Positions 35,331 through 47,844 are shown, counted from the first letter of the stretch. The stretch: 64,000 nucleotides of DNA from Lepidostoma basale (GCA_022606425.2 JAHDVF020000732.1:806001-870000), one strand, 5' to 3'. Made by a program: numbers and translations. The notes: generated by a model from the letters alone, not told the origin.

Positions 35331-36194
35331 CTGAGTCCTTTATATAATCTGTAAGGGGTGGTAAACATGATTCTATACAAAAATAATCTTGTAATATAAA
35401 ATAATTATTTAAAATTGACCGAATTCAAATATTGGTTAAGTTAATTACGAAGTTTTATATTCATAATAATGGATTTATAATCTTATTATAGCTGACATAT
35501 TTAAATGGTATGGTATTATAAATTGGTAGTTCAAACGTTATATATAATACAATATCTTGAATTGATGAATTTCCATCGAGAGATTTTAGTAAAATCATTT
35601 ATTTATCGAACATTTACCTACATGTTCGTTAATATAGATTACTTTAACTGTACAGAAACTGCAATGAATATGGTTTTCATGATTTATTTGTTTAATATAT
35701 AAACTTGGAAGGTACCTAATAGGTACACACCAAGTACAGCTAATATAAATATACAGTGTTTTCATATGAAACATGACGCCATTTAGCTCGCATACGCACC
35801 AAATGACGGTCATCACACAGCGATACGAATATAAACAACAAATCCGTTTATGTCAGTGCGGAGCGGAGTGAGCACTGACAACGCGGGACACAATGGCCGC
35901 CCGAAGGAATAATATTTTTCTACGCCAATCAATCTTCGCTCACAAAAGCTCTCTTCAATGAAGCTTTAATCCCGAGCCCCGCGGGTTTCACTTGATGCGG
36001 ATTGGGAATGTTTAAGGAAATCGTTCCTTTATTGAAGCCGCCGCCGCACAGTGATTCGCTTCATTCAACTCACCCGCTCCTATTTCAAACCCATTGGGCC
36101 CTTGATCTTCAATAGAACGTTATTAATAGTTTTCAAAAATCACAAAAACAAAGCATAACTATTCAAATACACCCATGACGTGTAAAAACATTTA
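35331..36194. other. Stretch without recognised genes
   Basis: AT-rich, then moderately GC-rich from 35850 to 36080 ('agtgcggagcggagtgagca' near 35856). No coding sequence is recognised. Confidence 0.45.
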
Positions 36195-36300
36195 TATAAT
36201 ATCACTGGTGAAGGGCTGGTGGGTCCGAAACATGTTTTGTATTTAATTTTTATTTTTTAATAAAGTGAGTGATGTATACTAAGTATATTAAAAAATGAAC
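36195..36300 (+). repeat. PLE-type 3' end with hammerhead-like core
   Basis: At 36204-36233 the sequence is CTGGTGAAGGGCTGGTGGG then TCCGAAACATG, followed by TAATAAAGTGAGTG and 'taagtatatta'. Of all copies this is closest to the hammerhead ribozyme core (CUGAUGA, stem II, GAAA): one mismatch in CUGAUGA, and GAAA present. Whether it can fold and cleave is untested. Confidence 0.55.
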
Positions 36301-36354
36301 ATCAATTTAATATAATTTACTTTCTTGATGTATAAAATCTTAACTCGTACTATT

Positions 36355-36588
36355 TACTTTTGTTTGTATATAATAGGTCGTTCAAACCCAATTACTGTAT
36401 TCAGTTGTTTTATCGACTCTCATAATATATGATAGGTAGCTAATCTACCGCCATTTTATTGTCTTGAGAATTCTACACCAGACCAACGACAGTGTGAAAA
36501 TCACAATGTCATCACCTGGAACCAAACTCGGGACCTTCGGTGTAACAGTCATAGCTTTTGCTATTCTGCCACGAAAGTCGTCAAAACG
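36355..36588 (-). mobile_element. tRNA-derived SINE, copy 2
   Basis: It shares with copy 1 the A-box region TGGCAGAATAGCAAAAG (minus strand, near 36565-36581), the body 'aataaaatggcggtagatta' and 'aattgggtttgaacgacc'. The B box is degraded (GAGTTTGGTTCC). No poly(A) run is obvious at its low-coordinate end. Confidence 0.75.
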
Positions 36589-37171
36589 GACTTCATCGAT
36601 GAAAATTATCACAGTGAAAATAAACTTCGAAATGTTATTTAAAAAAACCTAAATGCATATATTATTTTACATAACGTCAATGTGTAGTGAAATTGACCTG
36701 TTATCGCCATATCTTGAAAAAAATTTAAAGTCAGATGTAGACGAAAGGTCTAATTACCAACTGATTATTGAAACTTTCATTGTAAATGTTAACGTTTTGT
36801 TTGTGAAAACCATACGACCGCGACGTGCATTTGTGCGAGAGAATGAGCTGGAGGCAGGAGGGCGCCGTGAATACTAATAAAACTGTAGCTGAACACGGAA
36901 TCGGATGGTTTCCTCGCAAAAGTCAACATTCAGAGCGTTCATTTTGTTTGGTTCGCTCCCGATTATCTTTATTTGAGGTGCGCATGTTCCAAACACACCG
37001 GCAATATATTTCTTTCAAATACAACGCCAGTTGTCTGTGTTAGGATCATATTGACATTAAATAGGTGAATTATCTGCGTTTTCTCGTATTTATATTTTCT
37101 TTTAAGCGCTTTAATAAATCAAAAATCCGTATCTCTCAAACACTGCATGCACGTATTTTGAAATGTTGTAA
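36589..37171. other. Stretch without recognised genes
   Basis: ORFs 36653-36877 and 36825-37043 lack motifs. No repeat was identified. Confidence 0.5.
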
Positions 37172-37630
37172 TAATTAAAATTTGGAGAAGGTCACGAATG
37201 GAATCACATTCATAAAGAGGGTCTTCGTGGCAATCATCGGGATTCCCGATTCTAGGTGCAGTTGTGTGTTCCTGGTCCATGAAGGTGCACCAAGCGATAA
37301 ACGGATAGCCTTATTTTGCAGGATTTGGAGTTTTCGTATGTCACTCGAAGCTGCATAGCCCCAGATTGGGGCTGCATAAGTGAAGATCGCCCTTATGACC
37401 GTTTTGTATATCAGGAGTTTATTGTCGGTGCTTAGTTTACTATTTCTAGCTAACATTGGGTAGAGGGCTGAGATTGCTCTTGACGCGGCTTTGACTTTAT
37501 TTGTAATGTGTGGCCACCATGTCAGCTTAGAATCCAAGGTAACCCCAAGGTATTTGATTGTTTTGGTCCAAGGAACGTCTTGGTCGAACATTTTTATGTT
37601 GAGAATGTTTGGAGGGTAAAATACCAATTA
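37172..37630 (-). pseudogene. Jockey-type LINE, ORF2 C-terminal region
   Basis: The minus frame 37627-37175 (150 aa, open) reads IKYLGVTLDSKLTWWPHITN, ALYPMLARNSKLSTDNKLLI, YKTVIRAIFTYAAPIWGYAA, KLQILQNKAIRLSLGAPSWT and RNTQLHLESGIP. This is the conserved stretch following the RT fingers-palm in jockey-clade LINEs. Both ends are truncated relative to a full ORF2 (no EN, no YADD box). A more decayed copy lies 1.1 kb away at 38430-38610 in the same orientation. Confidence 0.85.
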
Positions 37631-37644
37631 GTTCATAAAATAAA

Positions 37645-37725
37645 AAAACCCAAGTGTCATCCCAAGAACCATAAAAAAATTATAGTTTGGTGCAAACCAA
37701 TCCCCAGGATTGAAACTAAAAAACC
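37645..37725 (+). repeat. Short repeat shared with 54556-54630
   Basis: The block 'gtgtcatcccaagaacc' followed by 'tttggtgcaaaccaatcc' recurs in inverted orientation at 54556-54630. Its end, 'gcaaaccaatccccaggatt' then gaaac, also resembles the LINE tail at 33340-33358. It is probably the 3' end of a retroelement whose body is not otherwise present here. Confidence 0.5.
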
Positions 37726-38429
37726 GTTAATCTCGATTCATGCAATATAACATAAAGTCTAAAACATTCGTTTATAATACTTGGAGAAAGTTCCGGCGAA
37801 CGAAGGAGGATTAATTATAATATTATAATATTAGAGAACAGCCCCCTGGTAACCGGCGCGGCGTAGCACAAGCGAACAACTCAAATGTTGAATCTTTCAC
37901 TTAGGAGAGCAGACATCACTTGTCGGGGGTGTATAATGTATGTTGTATGTACTACATTGTGGGAGCAGAAAGCTCTGATCATTATTATTCTAACTTTGAA
38001 TACGGAACACTCTAATTTAGTTAATTTCTAAAACAATATCCCGAATATCCTTTACTCATGAATATAGTAAATTATCTGACTACATAGAGCTAACTTTTTT
38101 TTTTCATATCAGAACCCAGAAAATCGCTTTTACATTTATGACTTTATTGTAACAAATGTTGTTGGAAAATGAGTACCAACATTTAAAAAATCGCTTGAAC
38201 ATGGGTCTTCTGGCATACGGAGATTCAGACCGTGCGGCTATTCCTGTATCATCTGTTTGTCTGTGTGGTTCCGAGTGTTCCTCTGATGGAATATCGATTT
38301 TAGGCGCTTATGGTGGTTTGGACTGTTCAGGTGCTGGAAGTGTTCGGATCATAATTTGAAAGATATTTTATTATAAGGTTGAGAGAAGCAAGGGACTGCA
38401 TGGTAAATCATTCGCCAAGTGTCTGAATA
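37726..38429. other. Stretch without recognised genes
   Basis: ORF 38156-38359 (67 aa) has no recognised motif. Nothing else seen. Confidence 0.5.
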
Positions 38430-38610
38430 TATACATCTGTCATTGGGATTTCCGATCCTAGGTGCAGTTTTGTGATCTTAATACATGAAGAGTTTAAGTT
38501 TTTATATGTGACTCTAAGCTACGTAACCACAGATGAGGGACTTTATAAGTGAGGATTTTACTTTTGAGCATTTTGTAAGTAAGAAGTTTAATAGGATTTT
38601 TTGTGGCAAA
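38430..38610 (-). pseudogene. Jockey-type LINE, heavily decayed fragment
   Basis: Minus-strand translation gives NPIKLLTYKMLKSKILTYKV then PHLWLRSLESHIKT and NCT-DRKSQ. It aligns with TDNKLLIYKTVIRAIFTYAA, PIWGYAASSDIRK and NTQLHLESG of the copy at 37172-37630. Nucleotide blocks such as 'ggtgcagttttgtg' also match. It is older and carries more stops. The adjoining 38610-38830 may be further decayed sequence of the same element, but I cannot show it. Confidence 0.65.
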
Positions 38611-40828
38611 CGTTTGGTGGAATGTGTATTTTGCCAAAAAGAGTGGCATGGTTTTTGCTCGTGGTGATCCAGTGTTTGCACCACAGCTCCAGTACGTCGC
38701 CTATTTTTATACCCTGCAGCCTGCAGGTCACGAAAAGCAGACGTTTAAAACACGACATGCAGATGGCAGTATTCTGGTTAGTGTCATTACACCAGTTTTT
38801 TTTATTGGGGTTGGTACTATAACTTCAGCCTTAGTGGAACTTTTGAGGGGATTGTTAATTCATTACTCCTATTATTTTCTTACAAAAATTTCACTGTATA
38901 ACTGGTCAGATTACTTTATACAAAAATAGAATTACAAATAATTTACTCTCAAAGTGGTTAATCAATCGCAAATTATTTACCGAAAATACAAATTGAAGCA
39001 AAACCCAAGAATGTATACAAAATAAACGAATTCATTTTTTAATATTCAAAGTGTATACTATAATACATTATCATAAGCGAAATAAAATGTTACGACATTA
39101 TGAAATATGGGGCAGGTAACGCTAATAAAACTCTTTGTAGAAAGGTTCTAAAAGTGCCTCCGAAGAACGGTGTTAAAGAAAGCATAAGTAACTGCGTACC
39201 ATTTGTTCTCGTATTCTTAAATTGTGAAAACCCTGTCGCTTGCCTTTGCAAGTGAAATAACGAGAATTGAGATTAATTACAAATGTGTGGGGAAGAACTG
39301 AAGGAAACTGTGTCAACTGGATTTAAAATAGAAGATAGCTTTATACAGTCGGCGAGCTTATCGCGGGGTCCTCGGCGCCGGCGTCTGGTGGAGTATCTTT
39401 ATTTTAGAATTTCATCTAATGAACTGCTATCGCCTTCGAGATTATGGGTGATTCTTTATATGCGAGAAAATGGTTTTTGCAGGGAATATTCTGCGAAAAT
39501 GTCATTTTTAGTATCAGGATCAAATTCCACTTTTCATTTTCTCACTATGAGTAATACAACTAGAGAACTAAAGGTGTATGTTACTTGCATAGCTTTGAGT
39601 GAAACTCGAAGATTCAGAATGTTTCACATTCAATCTACCATGTCAACTTTACGATACATGTTATTATAAACAGTGAGATATATGATAAAAGGAATGTTGG
39701 ACTAAATGAGCAGCAAGCAACAGCAGCTGACGTACAAGTACGGCCACCCGTCTGCCCGCGGTCCGCTCACCTGGGAAGGCTCGCCCGGGACCTGCTATCG
39801 AGCTCCGAGTAGTCCTCTTCACTTCCCTCGAACCTCTCGAGTCTTATGTATATTTAGTATTACATCTTATTCATTTGTTCTCGCATTGTTAACATTCATC
39901 GCTACATTTTTGTAAGCGCAACTAAGTTGAAAATATATTTATATATAAAAACAAAACCATACATGTATCATATAAATTAACACCTTAAATATGTGCAATA
40001 TATTGGCGATGTTTGCAAGTAATGATAATAAAAATACACACTTTTGACGTGAAATGTTAACAATTTTAAACATAACATTTTTTTTTTCGTTTTTTTTATT
40101 TTCAAATTAATGAATTGTCTTGAAAACAAGACAAAAAAGTTAATGTCTCTTCGAAGTCCTTAAGCCAACGTTTAAATAACTTTCCTCCCGATTTTTCTGG
40201 ATTCATGTACATTTTTATATATATAAGATAAGAAGCTAACTGCTCTCTATAAACTTGCCTGTTGGTGGATATTTGTAATATTTTAGTACGAACATATATT
40301 TCATCAGTCTAAAAGGAAATACAAATTATGCAGTAGACGGCCGTGGGTAAGGAAATGTCATTATTCATATTGTAAAATATACCATTTGTGTAAACAATGG
40401 AATATCTCCGAAGGGAACAATTATGTTTGTATGAAAGCTGCATTACATGGACCGTATTTGGACGAGATTAAATTCACGAAACGTAGATTTCCTAAATTAG
40501 TTGTGAGCACAGCGCGCACTCAACTTCAAAAACATTTAGCATAAAGAGACCATCCCGGGCAGAGTACGGGGGACGCCTTAATTAAAGAGGAAGAGCTCTA
40601 CTGTAATAGGGACAAGTTCAACAACTGCACAAGATAAACGAGCTCCATTGCTTTCGGGACTCCGACACAAACTCACTCCAATTACTGTTGAGACACGCTG
40701 AAAAATAGCTTAACCTTTTTTTTTAAAGGACACCAATTATGTGTTGAGATAACAGCAGTTGTTTTTATTTCCTTAAATCTTGTTTATTTGTCCAAGGTGA
40801 TAAAATAACATTTGTAAAATATCCCCAA
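38611..40828. other. Stretch with only unsupported ORFs
   Basis: Overlapping frames 38603-38929 (108 aa) and 38601-38822 (73 aa), then 39283-39669 (128 aa), show no recognisable domain, signal peptide or conserved spacing. A GC-richer patch lies at 39720-39840. I would not call genes here without transcript evidence. Confidence 0.4.
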
Positions 40829-40990
40829 CTAACTAACTAACCATCATCCGACAGGGTAGGCAGAAATAATAGACCGCCACACTGTTATTTCCTGGCATAC
40901 CTCTCTCGATCCTCAACATTCATACATCGTGACATTTTCAATTGATTTGATCGTGCCACTTTGTCCTCGGTCTTCCCTTATTCCTTATTC
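40829..40990 (-). mobile_element. LINE family A, copy 5: 3' end
   Basis: Starts with (TAAC)n at 40829-40842 (the tail on the minus strand), then 'catcatccgacagggtaggc', 'cctcaacattcatacatc' and 'gatcgtgccactttgtcctc'. These correspond in order to the 3' region of the family, including the GRPRKTWH...Q codons. Severely 5' truncated and decayed. Confidence 0.75.
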
Positions 40991-43104
40991 ATTTTACTTC
41001 GTTAACCATCGTTAAACCAAAACTTTTTTTAACATTATTTCTTCATTCGTGCTTAATTTCCCAAAATAATTCAATCTGCATGTGTTGTATTCATTCTATT
41101 TGAATATATTAAGTTAAATAATAATGTATTTTCATGTGTGTTTATCGATACACTTTTAAAGAGTGACAAACATTGTAAGTCAAACATTTTTATAAGTATT
41201 GACCCTGAAGTGGAAAAGAAGACGCGTATCTGCTGATGTACATACTTGTATGTATGAGAGTTGGGGGAATTTTCGGGGGTTGATTATTCCTAATTGTTCT
41301 AGTTTGTTGGTCCGGTGTGTACCAGACGATAAATAGGGATTCCCTAAACTATCGACTTTAACAGTAATATTTTCATTGTAGATACAATTAAGATTTATAT
41401 ATTATATTAACTAAACCTTTCTCCTTCACACATTATTGTATATATATAAATGAGTCCTGTCCCCAGTCAGGCAACACGCAGCACTCTTAGAATATAATGT
41501 TTCAGTAAAGGGGGTTGTGAGTTAACAATAATGAAGAACATAATATTGCTCGAGTATCTCGGAACAACAGACTTCGGAAAATGTTTACCGAAAAATTTAC
41601 TAAAGCCTATTATTATTTTTTTAGATTTTCACAAAGAAAAATACCCTTATTATAATGCCTTCAACAAATTATTTTACCTTAAAGCATATTCCACGGGGCT
41701 TGGGGGGAATTAGGGCAGACCCTTAATAACAAAATGTTCGCCGAAGTTTTCGCCTTTCTAGCATCATAATTAAAGCAAGCGCCCCGCCTAGTCTGCCATC
41801 TCACTGAATTGACGAACAAAAGATCTGGGTGTATCAAACCGAAACCGCTTCTTATATTCGAATAGTTCGTTGAAAGTACATTTTGTTCATAGAGCCGCTA
41901 TTATAACTATTGTAGACTTTCTATAACCAACAAAGCACTCGCACACTCGCAACATCTTCAGCAGGTGCTGCTCAATATTCTGTTTAACTTTACACAAGTT
42001 TTGATGAAACAGCTGCTTCGTGCGTACAGTTTTAAGTAAAAATATTACGCCAGTAATTTCATTCCGCCGCTCGAGACACAGTCTTCTGGGCTCCGCGCTC
42101 CTTTTATTACTGTGCATCCACACTCCACACTCGTAGTCGCCCGACAGAACACTTCAGAAAACTAATACGCTGAGATGTAAATATATTATGAAATAGTCCG
42201 ATGAGTCCGCACTCTTTAGCACAAAAACGATTTACTCAACAAGTGTTGTAGCCCGGAAGAGATTTGGATTGTTTAAATTACTTCGTTACCTGTCTTTATT
42301 TTAGGCTGATAATGAATATTTTAATTAAACTAATATACTCGGTACTATCCCGCAAACACTTTTTAAAGTAAATAAATCATTCTATGGAACAGTGTGAACA
42401 TAACTAGGCTTACATTTTACACTCCTCAATGGTTGGTGCTCACCATTAATATTACTATACCTGTATAGTATGAATTTTTTGTGTGTTTAATATGTTTTTC
42501 TATCACAAGTGTATATTTTAATATAAACTTATTCCTATGAAACTTCATTAAAATGATTCACATATTTTTGAGGAACATATTATGATTTGATTAATTTTTC
42601 ATTGAAAAAAAACTCTAGTTTGTTTATCTCATCAAAATAACAATTTAAATGCATAAATCGAGTAAGTTATGATGTTATGCGCCGTGTATGTTTTCATGCT
42701 TTAGTGAGTAATAAATCAATAAGTGAATAAAATACCGAAGAAGATTTCTCTCCCCAAAGGAGTAAATATAATACGAGCCGCGCTTCGAACACTTTTCAAA
42801 GAAATACGTCTTACCTGCTTTTCCGTTCAATCGGCTCTGATATCGGGGCTTCAATAAGCCGACACTCGGGGAGATTAATATTTCATCGCGGCGATACACC
42901 TCGCGCCGGACACCAGACCATATCATTTATACCCGTACCCGGCTTACTACACAAATAACATTCTATTTATTTTCAGTTTAAAAATTGTTTCAATATCGAA
43001 AACATTCGATAGCATCCTAGCAAACGTTAGTTGTCGTAAAAGGTTATTCTAAACAATGAAAACAATAATTTCTTAACGACATGTATTCAGTTTTACTCTA
43101 TATG
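40991..43104. other. Stretch without recognised genes
   Basis: AT-rich apart from patches at 42058-42140 and 42830-42910. Minus frames 41887-42123 and 42675-42926 show no motif. No repeat was identified. Confidence 0.5.
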
Positions 43105-43410
43105 TTCTTCTTCTTCTTCTTCTTCCGATGGCGCTACAGCCCATATCAAGCCTTGGCCTCCAGAACTTCCACCTCCAGCAGTTCCTGTCCTCGGCAGTTA
43201 CTTCCATTTCAGTCTTGGTCTTTCCACCCTTCTCCTTTCGCGCGGGTGTCCAGTGATAGTGCGTTTGGGGACCCGTGAGTTCGGCATCCTCTGTATATGT
43301 CCAGCCGTAGTCTCGACATATACATAGTCCCGAGAGATGTTGGAGGCCTGGTACATAGAGTACAGCTCATCATTGCGTTGAATACGCCATTGCTTTTTTT
43401 CTCTCACGGG
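43105..43410 (-). pseudogene. EN-RT LINE family E, C-terminus with (GAA)n tail
   Basis: The minus frame 43407-43198 reads RNDELYSMYQASNISRDYV, then GHIQRMPNSRVPKRTITGHP and RERRRVERPRLKWK. This corresponds to the NDE(I/L)Y.LY...I....RL.W.GH..RMP..R.P......G...RRRVGRPRLRW block of RTE-like LINEs. A (TTC)n run at 43109-43127 on the plus strand is its tail. A frameshift separates the last codons. 5' truncated. Confidence 0.75.
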
Positions 43411-43699
43411 TCCGCAAATTCATCAGAGCACCTTTCTTTCGGAGGTGTCCAGCAGTTTCGCCATTTTTACCACATGTTCTTCTAGTACCGATTAATTATG
43501 GTAGATCGCTGCCATCTTCGATACGACGATTTTCGTGTCAATTCGAGTTGCCGAATTATTATTTGTATCTTAGTAAGGCCAAGACGTCGTTCTTCGTTCA
43601 ACGTTTCTTGAAAACTTGCGTCTTGGTTTTATAATAAATATTTCAGTCCTTGGTCATAACAATACTCCTCTTTTCGTTTTAAAACAAACAACGCTTTGT

Positions 43700-43940
43700 A
43701 ATCTAGCAAATATGGCAGAACATAATGGAGTTCTAGTGCCAAGCCTTATGTATGGAAGTGAAACTTGAAGCTGGTAAAAGATGGATGAAAGTAGGATAAA
43801 TGCCGTATAAATGAGATCACCGAGAAAAGTGTGCAGGGAATCAATATTTGATATCGAACAACGAAATAATGAGGAAGTATAAAACAGTTAAAATAAATAA
43901 TAATATGGAAGAATGGACGAGAGAAGAATGATTAAAATCT
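43700..43940 (+). pseudogene. LINE family A, copy 6: decayed C-terminal fragment
   Basis: The plus strand reads MAEHNGVLVPSLMYGSET, then SRINAV, a stop, MRSPRKVC and MDERRMIK, corresponding in order to copy 1. Several stops and a deletion of the WFGHVERM block are apparent. No tail is seen; a decayed L2-type fragment follows about 20 bases later. Confidence 0.75.
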
Positions 43941-43959
43941 AAGATCTAATTCCAAATCT

Positions 43960-44135
43960 GTTCTGATCTTTGATCGGCAAACTCTTCTGCAATAGGCAGA
44001 ATAATTGAGTTAAAGTATAACTTTGCGGACCGAGCATTTGCGGTTGTAGTCAGTTCGCCAGGAATATACTCCTTGTACTCTCGAGGTCCATTGACAATCT
44101 GACTGATTTTAAACATAAAACAACACATTTAAAAC
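43960..44135 (+). pseudogene. L2/CR1-type LINE, decayed 3' fragment
   Basis: Nucleotide blocks match 15285-15470 of the better copy: 'cggcaaactcttctgcaata', 'accgagcatttgcggttg' and 'ttttaaacataaaacaacac'. The reading DRAFAV is preserved from FGDRAFAVAGPSAWNNLPS. Deletions and substitutions have destroyed the frame. Confidence 0.7.
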
Positions 44136-44734
44136 ATGTAAACAACCAATATCTGACTGCTATTACGAGTGTCCGATGCAGCTCCCATAACATAACATTG
44201 TCAAAGCGCCCATGCGCAAAGAGAATGTTGAAATGAAGAGATCAGTTAGACGACGACCGTCTAGAGAAAATATATTAAAGAAGCACATGCGCACAGCAGT
44301 GTCAATCGGATAATACTCAAAAGTATTATTAACCACGGCACGTAGACGGTGGTGGACACCAGAATGATGTACAATATAGGGCACTTTGAATACTAAACGA
44401 AGGAGTTGAACTTCACATGACCTGACAGAACCCACATCAACGGTGCTAATATTTCAGAAAGAAACGAAAGCATTTGGTCTACATGCAAAACGGGATCATC
44501 GTTCTTTCTTTATTTTTCGACGGTTACACATAACCCAACACTAACATCCAATATATTATTATATATTATCAGAAAGACCCAATTTCGATTTAAAAGCTAG
44601 TTATATGAACAGTTTTATTACATAATAGTTTTATAGTTGGATTGAGAATTATTTAAAGGCATCGGTCGACCCCAAAAAAATGGGACTAAAAACATAAATC
44701 CACTGGAGGAAAGAAGATGAGTTAAAGTTGAATT
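44136..44734. other. Stretch without recognised genes
   Basis: ORF 44163-44435 (minus, 90 aa) has no recognised family. No repeat was identified. Confidence 0.45.
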
Positions 44735-46515
44735 CTTCTTCTTAAAGTGCCCTGTCAGGTCCCCCCGACGTTGGCGATCACTCTGGTAAACTCCTCCCTA
44801 TCTTGCGCTGTCCGGAACAGCTCCCCCACAGTTCCGATTCCCCTCCATTCCCTCACATTGCGCAGCCAGGACATCTGCCTTCTCCCTGCCCCCCTGCGGC
44901 CCTCTATTTTTCCCTTCAATATTAGATGCAGCAGGCGATACTTCTCTCCTCGCAGAACGTGACCCAGATATGCAATCTTGCGGACTTTAATTAATGTCAG
45001 CAGCTCTCTATTTACTCCTGCACGATTCAGGACTTCTGTGTTCGTCACTCTGTCTGTCCATGGGATCCTGAACATTCTTCGGTGAAGCCACATTTCAAAT
45101 GCCTCTAACCGGTTCATTGTATTTACTTTTAATGTCCATGTCTCACACCCATATAACAGAACAGACCACACATAACACTTTAACATCCTCTGTCTTAGTT
45201 TTAAGTTGACATTGTCATTGCAAAAGAGTGACTTCATTTTGTTAAATGCTGTTCTTGCTGCTTCAATCCGACATTTCAACTCTACATCTGGGTCAAGGGT
45301 GTCTGTAAGCATGCTGCCGAGGTATCTGAACTTTTCCACCTTTTCAACATTGCAACCGTTCAGTTGTATCACCGAATCAGTATAATCTAGTCGTCCGAAT
45401 GTCATCCACTTAGTTTTAGTGACATTAATGGTTAAGCCCAACTGTTCTCCGGAATTATTAACCATATTCAGTAGGTCCTGAAGATCATCAATACTGTCAG
45501 CTATTAATACAGTATCATCTGCGAAACGAATGTTGTTAATTACAACTCCATTTATCTTCACACCTTTCTCGGTAGTACTGAGGGCTTGTTTGAAGACAGA
45601 ATACATCCCTGTCGCACACCTCGCTGAATGGTGATTGCGTTAGATCTCTCACTCCCATGTCTTATCTCGGCTGTTTGAAACCAGTAAAGATTTTTGATGA
45701 AATTCTGGTCCTTCGTATCAATGTTGCATTCCCCAAGCATTCTCATTAAATCATCATGTTTCACCCTATCGAATGCCTTCTCGTAATCAATAAAGCACCC
45801 GAAGGCTTCTTTTTGTAATAGTACATTAACGGCCAACAGCGCTTCTCGGGTTCCGAATGATCTTCTGAAGCCGAACTGTGAATCATCCATATCCTGTTCA
45901 CATTTGTTACGAATCCTGGCATGTATTATCTTAAGAAATAATTTGAGAACATGACTCATCAAACTAATCAGTCTATAATCACTGCATTTTTTAGGGTGTT
46001 GCTTTTTTGGTAATGTCACAAAGGTGGATTTAAGCCACTCTTGGGGTATGTTCCCTGTGTCGTAAATTGTGTTAAACAACCTCAACAGGCAATCAATATT
46101 ATCATCACGGAGTTTCTAATTCTATGATCAACAAGCACATAATCTATCTGGTTTCGAACTACATCAGAAACTATTCCATCTTGGGGTGATTTCCACGTGT
46201 ACAACCTTCTTTTCGGGAGTTTAAACCAGGTATTTGAGATGACCATATTCTTATCCTGGCAAAATTCATATAGTCTATCACCCTTTGGTTGCTTTTACCC
46301 AAGCCATGTTCGCCAACTATGTGAGAGCGGCGGCCTTCACCAACCTTGGCGTTGAAATCTCCAATGATGAACCTAATCTCACCGGCTGTCAAGCTTTGCA
46401 ACGTACTGGTCAGCGAGTCATAAAAAGTTTCCACATCACTGTCATATCTCGCTTCAGCTGTTGGTGCGTACACCTGTATTACATTAATGTTGGTAGGTTG
46501 ACAGCTCAATTGTAG
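44735..46515 (-). pseudogene. RTE-type LINE: endonuclease and reverse transcriptase, internally deleted
   Basis: Read on the minus strand. Endonuclease part (46509 to about 46115): NINVIQVYAPTAEARYDSD, FIIGDFNAKVGEG, then after a frameshift WKSPQDGIVSDVVRNQIDYV. RT part: EWLKSTFVTLPKKQ, SQFGFRRSFGTREALLAVN, FIDYEKAFDRVKHDDL (motif A), RGVRQGCILS (motif B) and INNIRFADDTVLIADS (FADD, motif C). C-terminus (to 44755): KFRYLGSMLT, LLYGCETWTL, LEAFEMWLHRRMFRIPWTD and YLGHVLRG, ending NVGGT. The EN runs directly into the RT near 46110-46120, so the linker normally present is deleted. Another small deletion with frameshift follows QGCILS near 45600. The tail is GAAGAAGAA just past the stop (44735-44745). 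Solo 3' ends of the same type lie at 20030 and 30441. Confidence 0.9.
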
Positions 46516-46620
46516 TAAGGAGATTCTGTCTGAGATGGGAATAAAAAATTTAACAAATTTTACGTATTTTATATTTATAGTTGAATTATTCAGAGAAAAA
46601 TAGAGAAAAATTGAAGAGGC

Positions 46621-46795
46621 CTAACTAACTAACCAACACGCCGTCTCCACGAAGGGGTAGTCAGAAAGAATGGACCGCAACACTATTCTGTCCTGACATA
46701 CATCTCTCGCATCATCTACATTCATTAATCGTGTCATGCACGCACGTCGATTCATTAGACTCCTCACGTTACCGACATTTAATATTTGATAAATA
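46621..46795 (-). mobile_element. LINE family A, copy 7: 3' end
   Basis: Starts with (TAAC)n at 46622-46634 (minus-strand tail), then 'aacacgccgtctccacgaag', 'ggaccgcaacactattctgt', 'cgtgtcatgcacgcacgtcg' and 'ccgacatttaatatttga'. This is the same order as in copy 1 reversed. 5' truncated, with no complete codon block left. Confidence 0.8.
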
Positions 46796-47844
46796 TTCTT
46801 CTTATTATAAGCCTATATGTTTGTGTGTATAGTTTCAGCGAAACTCTTAAGATTATCGCTTAAAATAATGTCGGTGCTAATATTGAATGAGCACATGTAC
46901 CGCTGAGCTATTGTATCTCTACCCATTCGTGTCAAACTTTATATTTGCTCTGTTCCGTAACATCACTCGTCAATGCTCCTCCGTTTGTCTGCGATCGATC
47001 TAATTCACAAAGGTGGCGTTGTTTACCATATACTCGTATAACTTATTCAAATGTTTTAGAACCATATTATATAATACAATACTTTGATTAGCACGTCAGA
47101 TATAATGTTTAATCTGGTGTATTCTAACATCAAATGTTATATGGTACACATTCATGGGCATAAAGAAGATTACTTTTTATGGTAATTCTAGTTTTGTCCG
47201 ATTAGAGCATTGTTAAGAAGATAATTTTCCATTTGGTATATGCGGAAGCGAATCCTTTATGGCCTGAAGTGTTCCTCCGTAGATGGACGAGGGTGTGTTT
47301 GGAGATAATTTTATCAAAGTTCCCCTACTTTTTCGACCAAGGCTGCGTTGTTGGGAATCAGTTATTACTTTGTAAAGGCAGCTGTTTTCCAAGCTTGAAG
47401 GGGCAAAAAATCAGTCCCTGAAAAAAGAGGTGCGTGAAGCCAATTTGTTTGGCGGAGTGTGCTGTGGACAATCAGGGGAGAAATTCTTCGCTTAGATTAA
47501 TAATATCGCGGGTGTTATCAATGTCACTTGGCCCTATTCCACCTGGTTCAACAATTTAGATACAGGAAGTTTCAGAAATGTAGCTGAAAAGTTGTATTCC
47601 CTGCTTATGATTTATTTATTGACTCAAAGATATCATTTATTTTAATGACTATTTTTTAAAAGCTGATCTATATAATATCTGTATTGACTTTCTGTTATCT
47701 TCCTGTTCCTGGTGTATGCTAATGTATTGTTACGTGTTACGTATAAATGAACCGGAATTATGTTAACCTAAAATAAACATTCATTTAAATTTGTAGATAT
47801 ATAATAATTCAACAGAGATTCACTTTTTTATTATATACATTTAA
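46796..47844. other. Stretch without recognised genes
   Basis: A slightly GC-richer patch at 47240-47510 contains a 62-codon frame (47233-47421) with no recognised family. Octamer TACTCGTA lies at 47031. Confidence 0.45.

Noticed and set aside
39283..39669. 128-codon ORF as a gene
   Set aside because: No recognisable domain, and neither splice nor promoter context could be defended.
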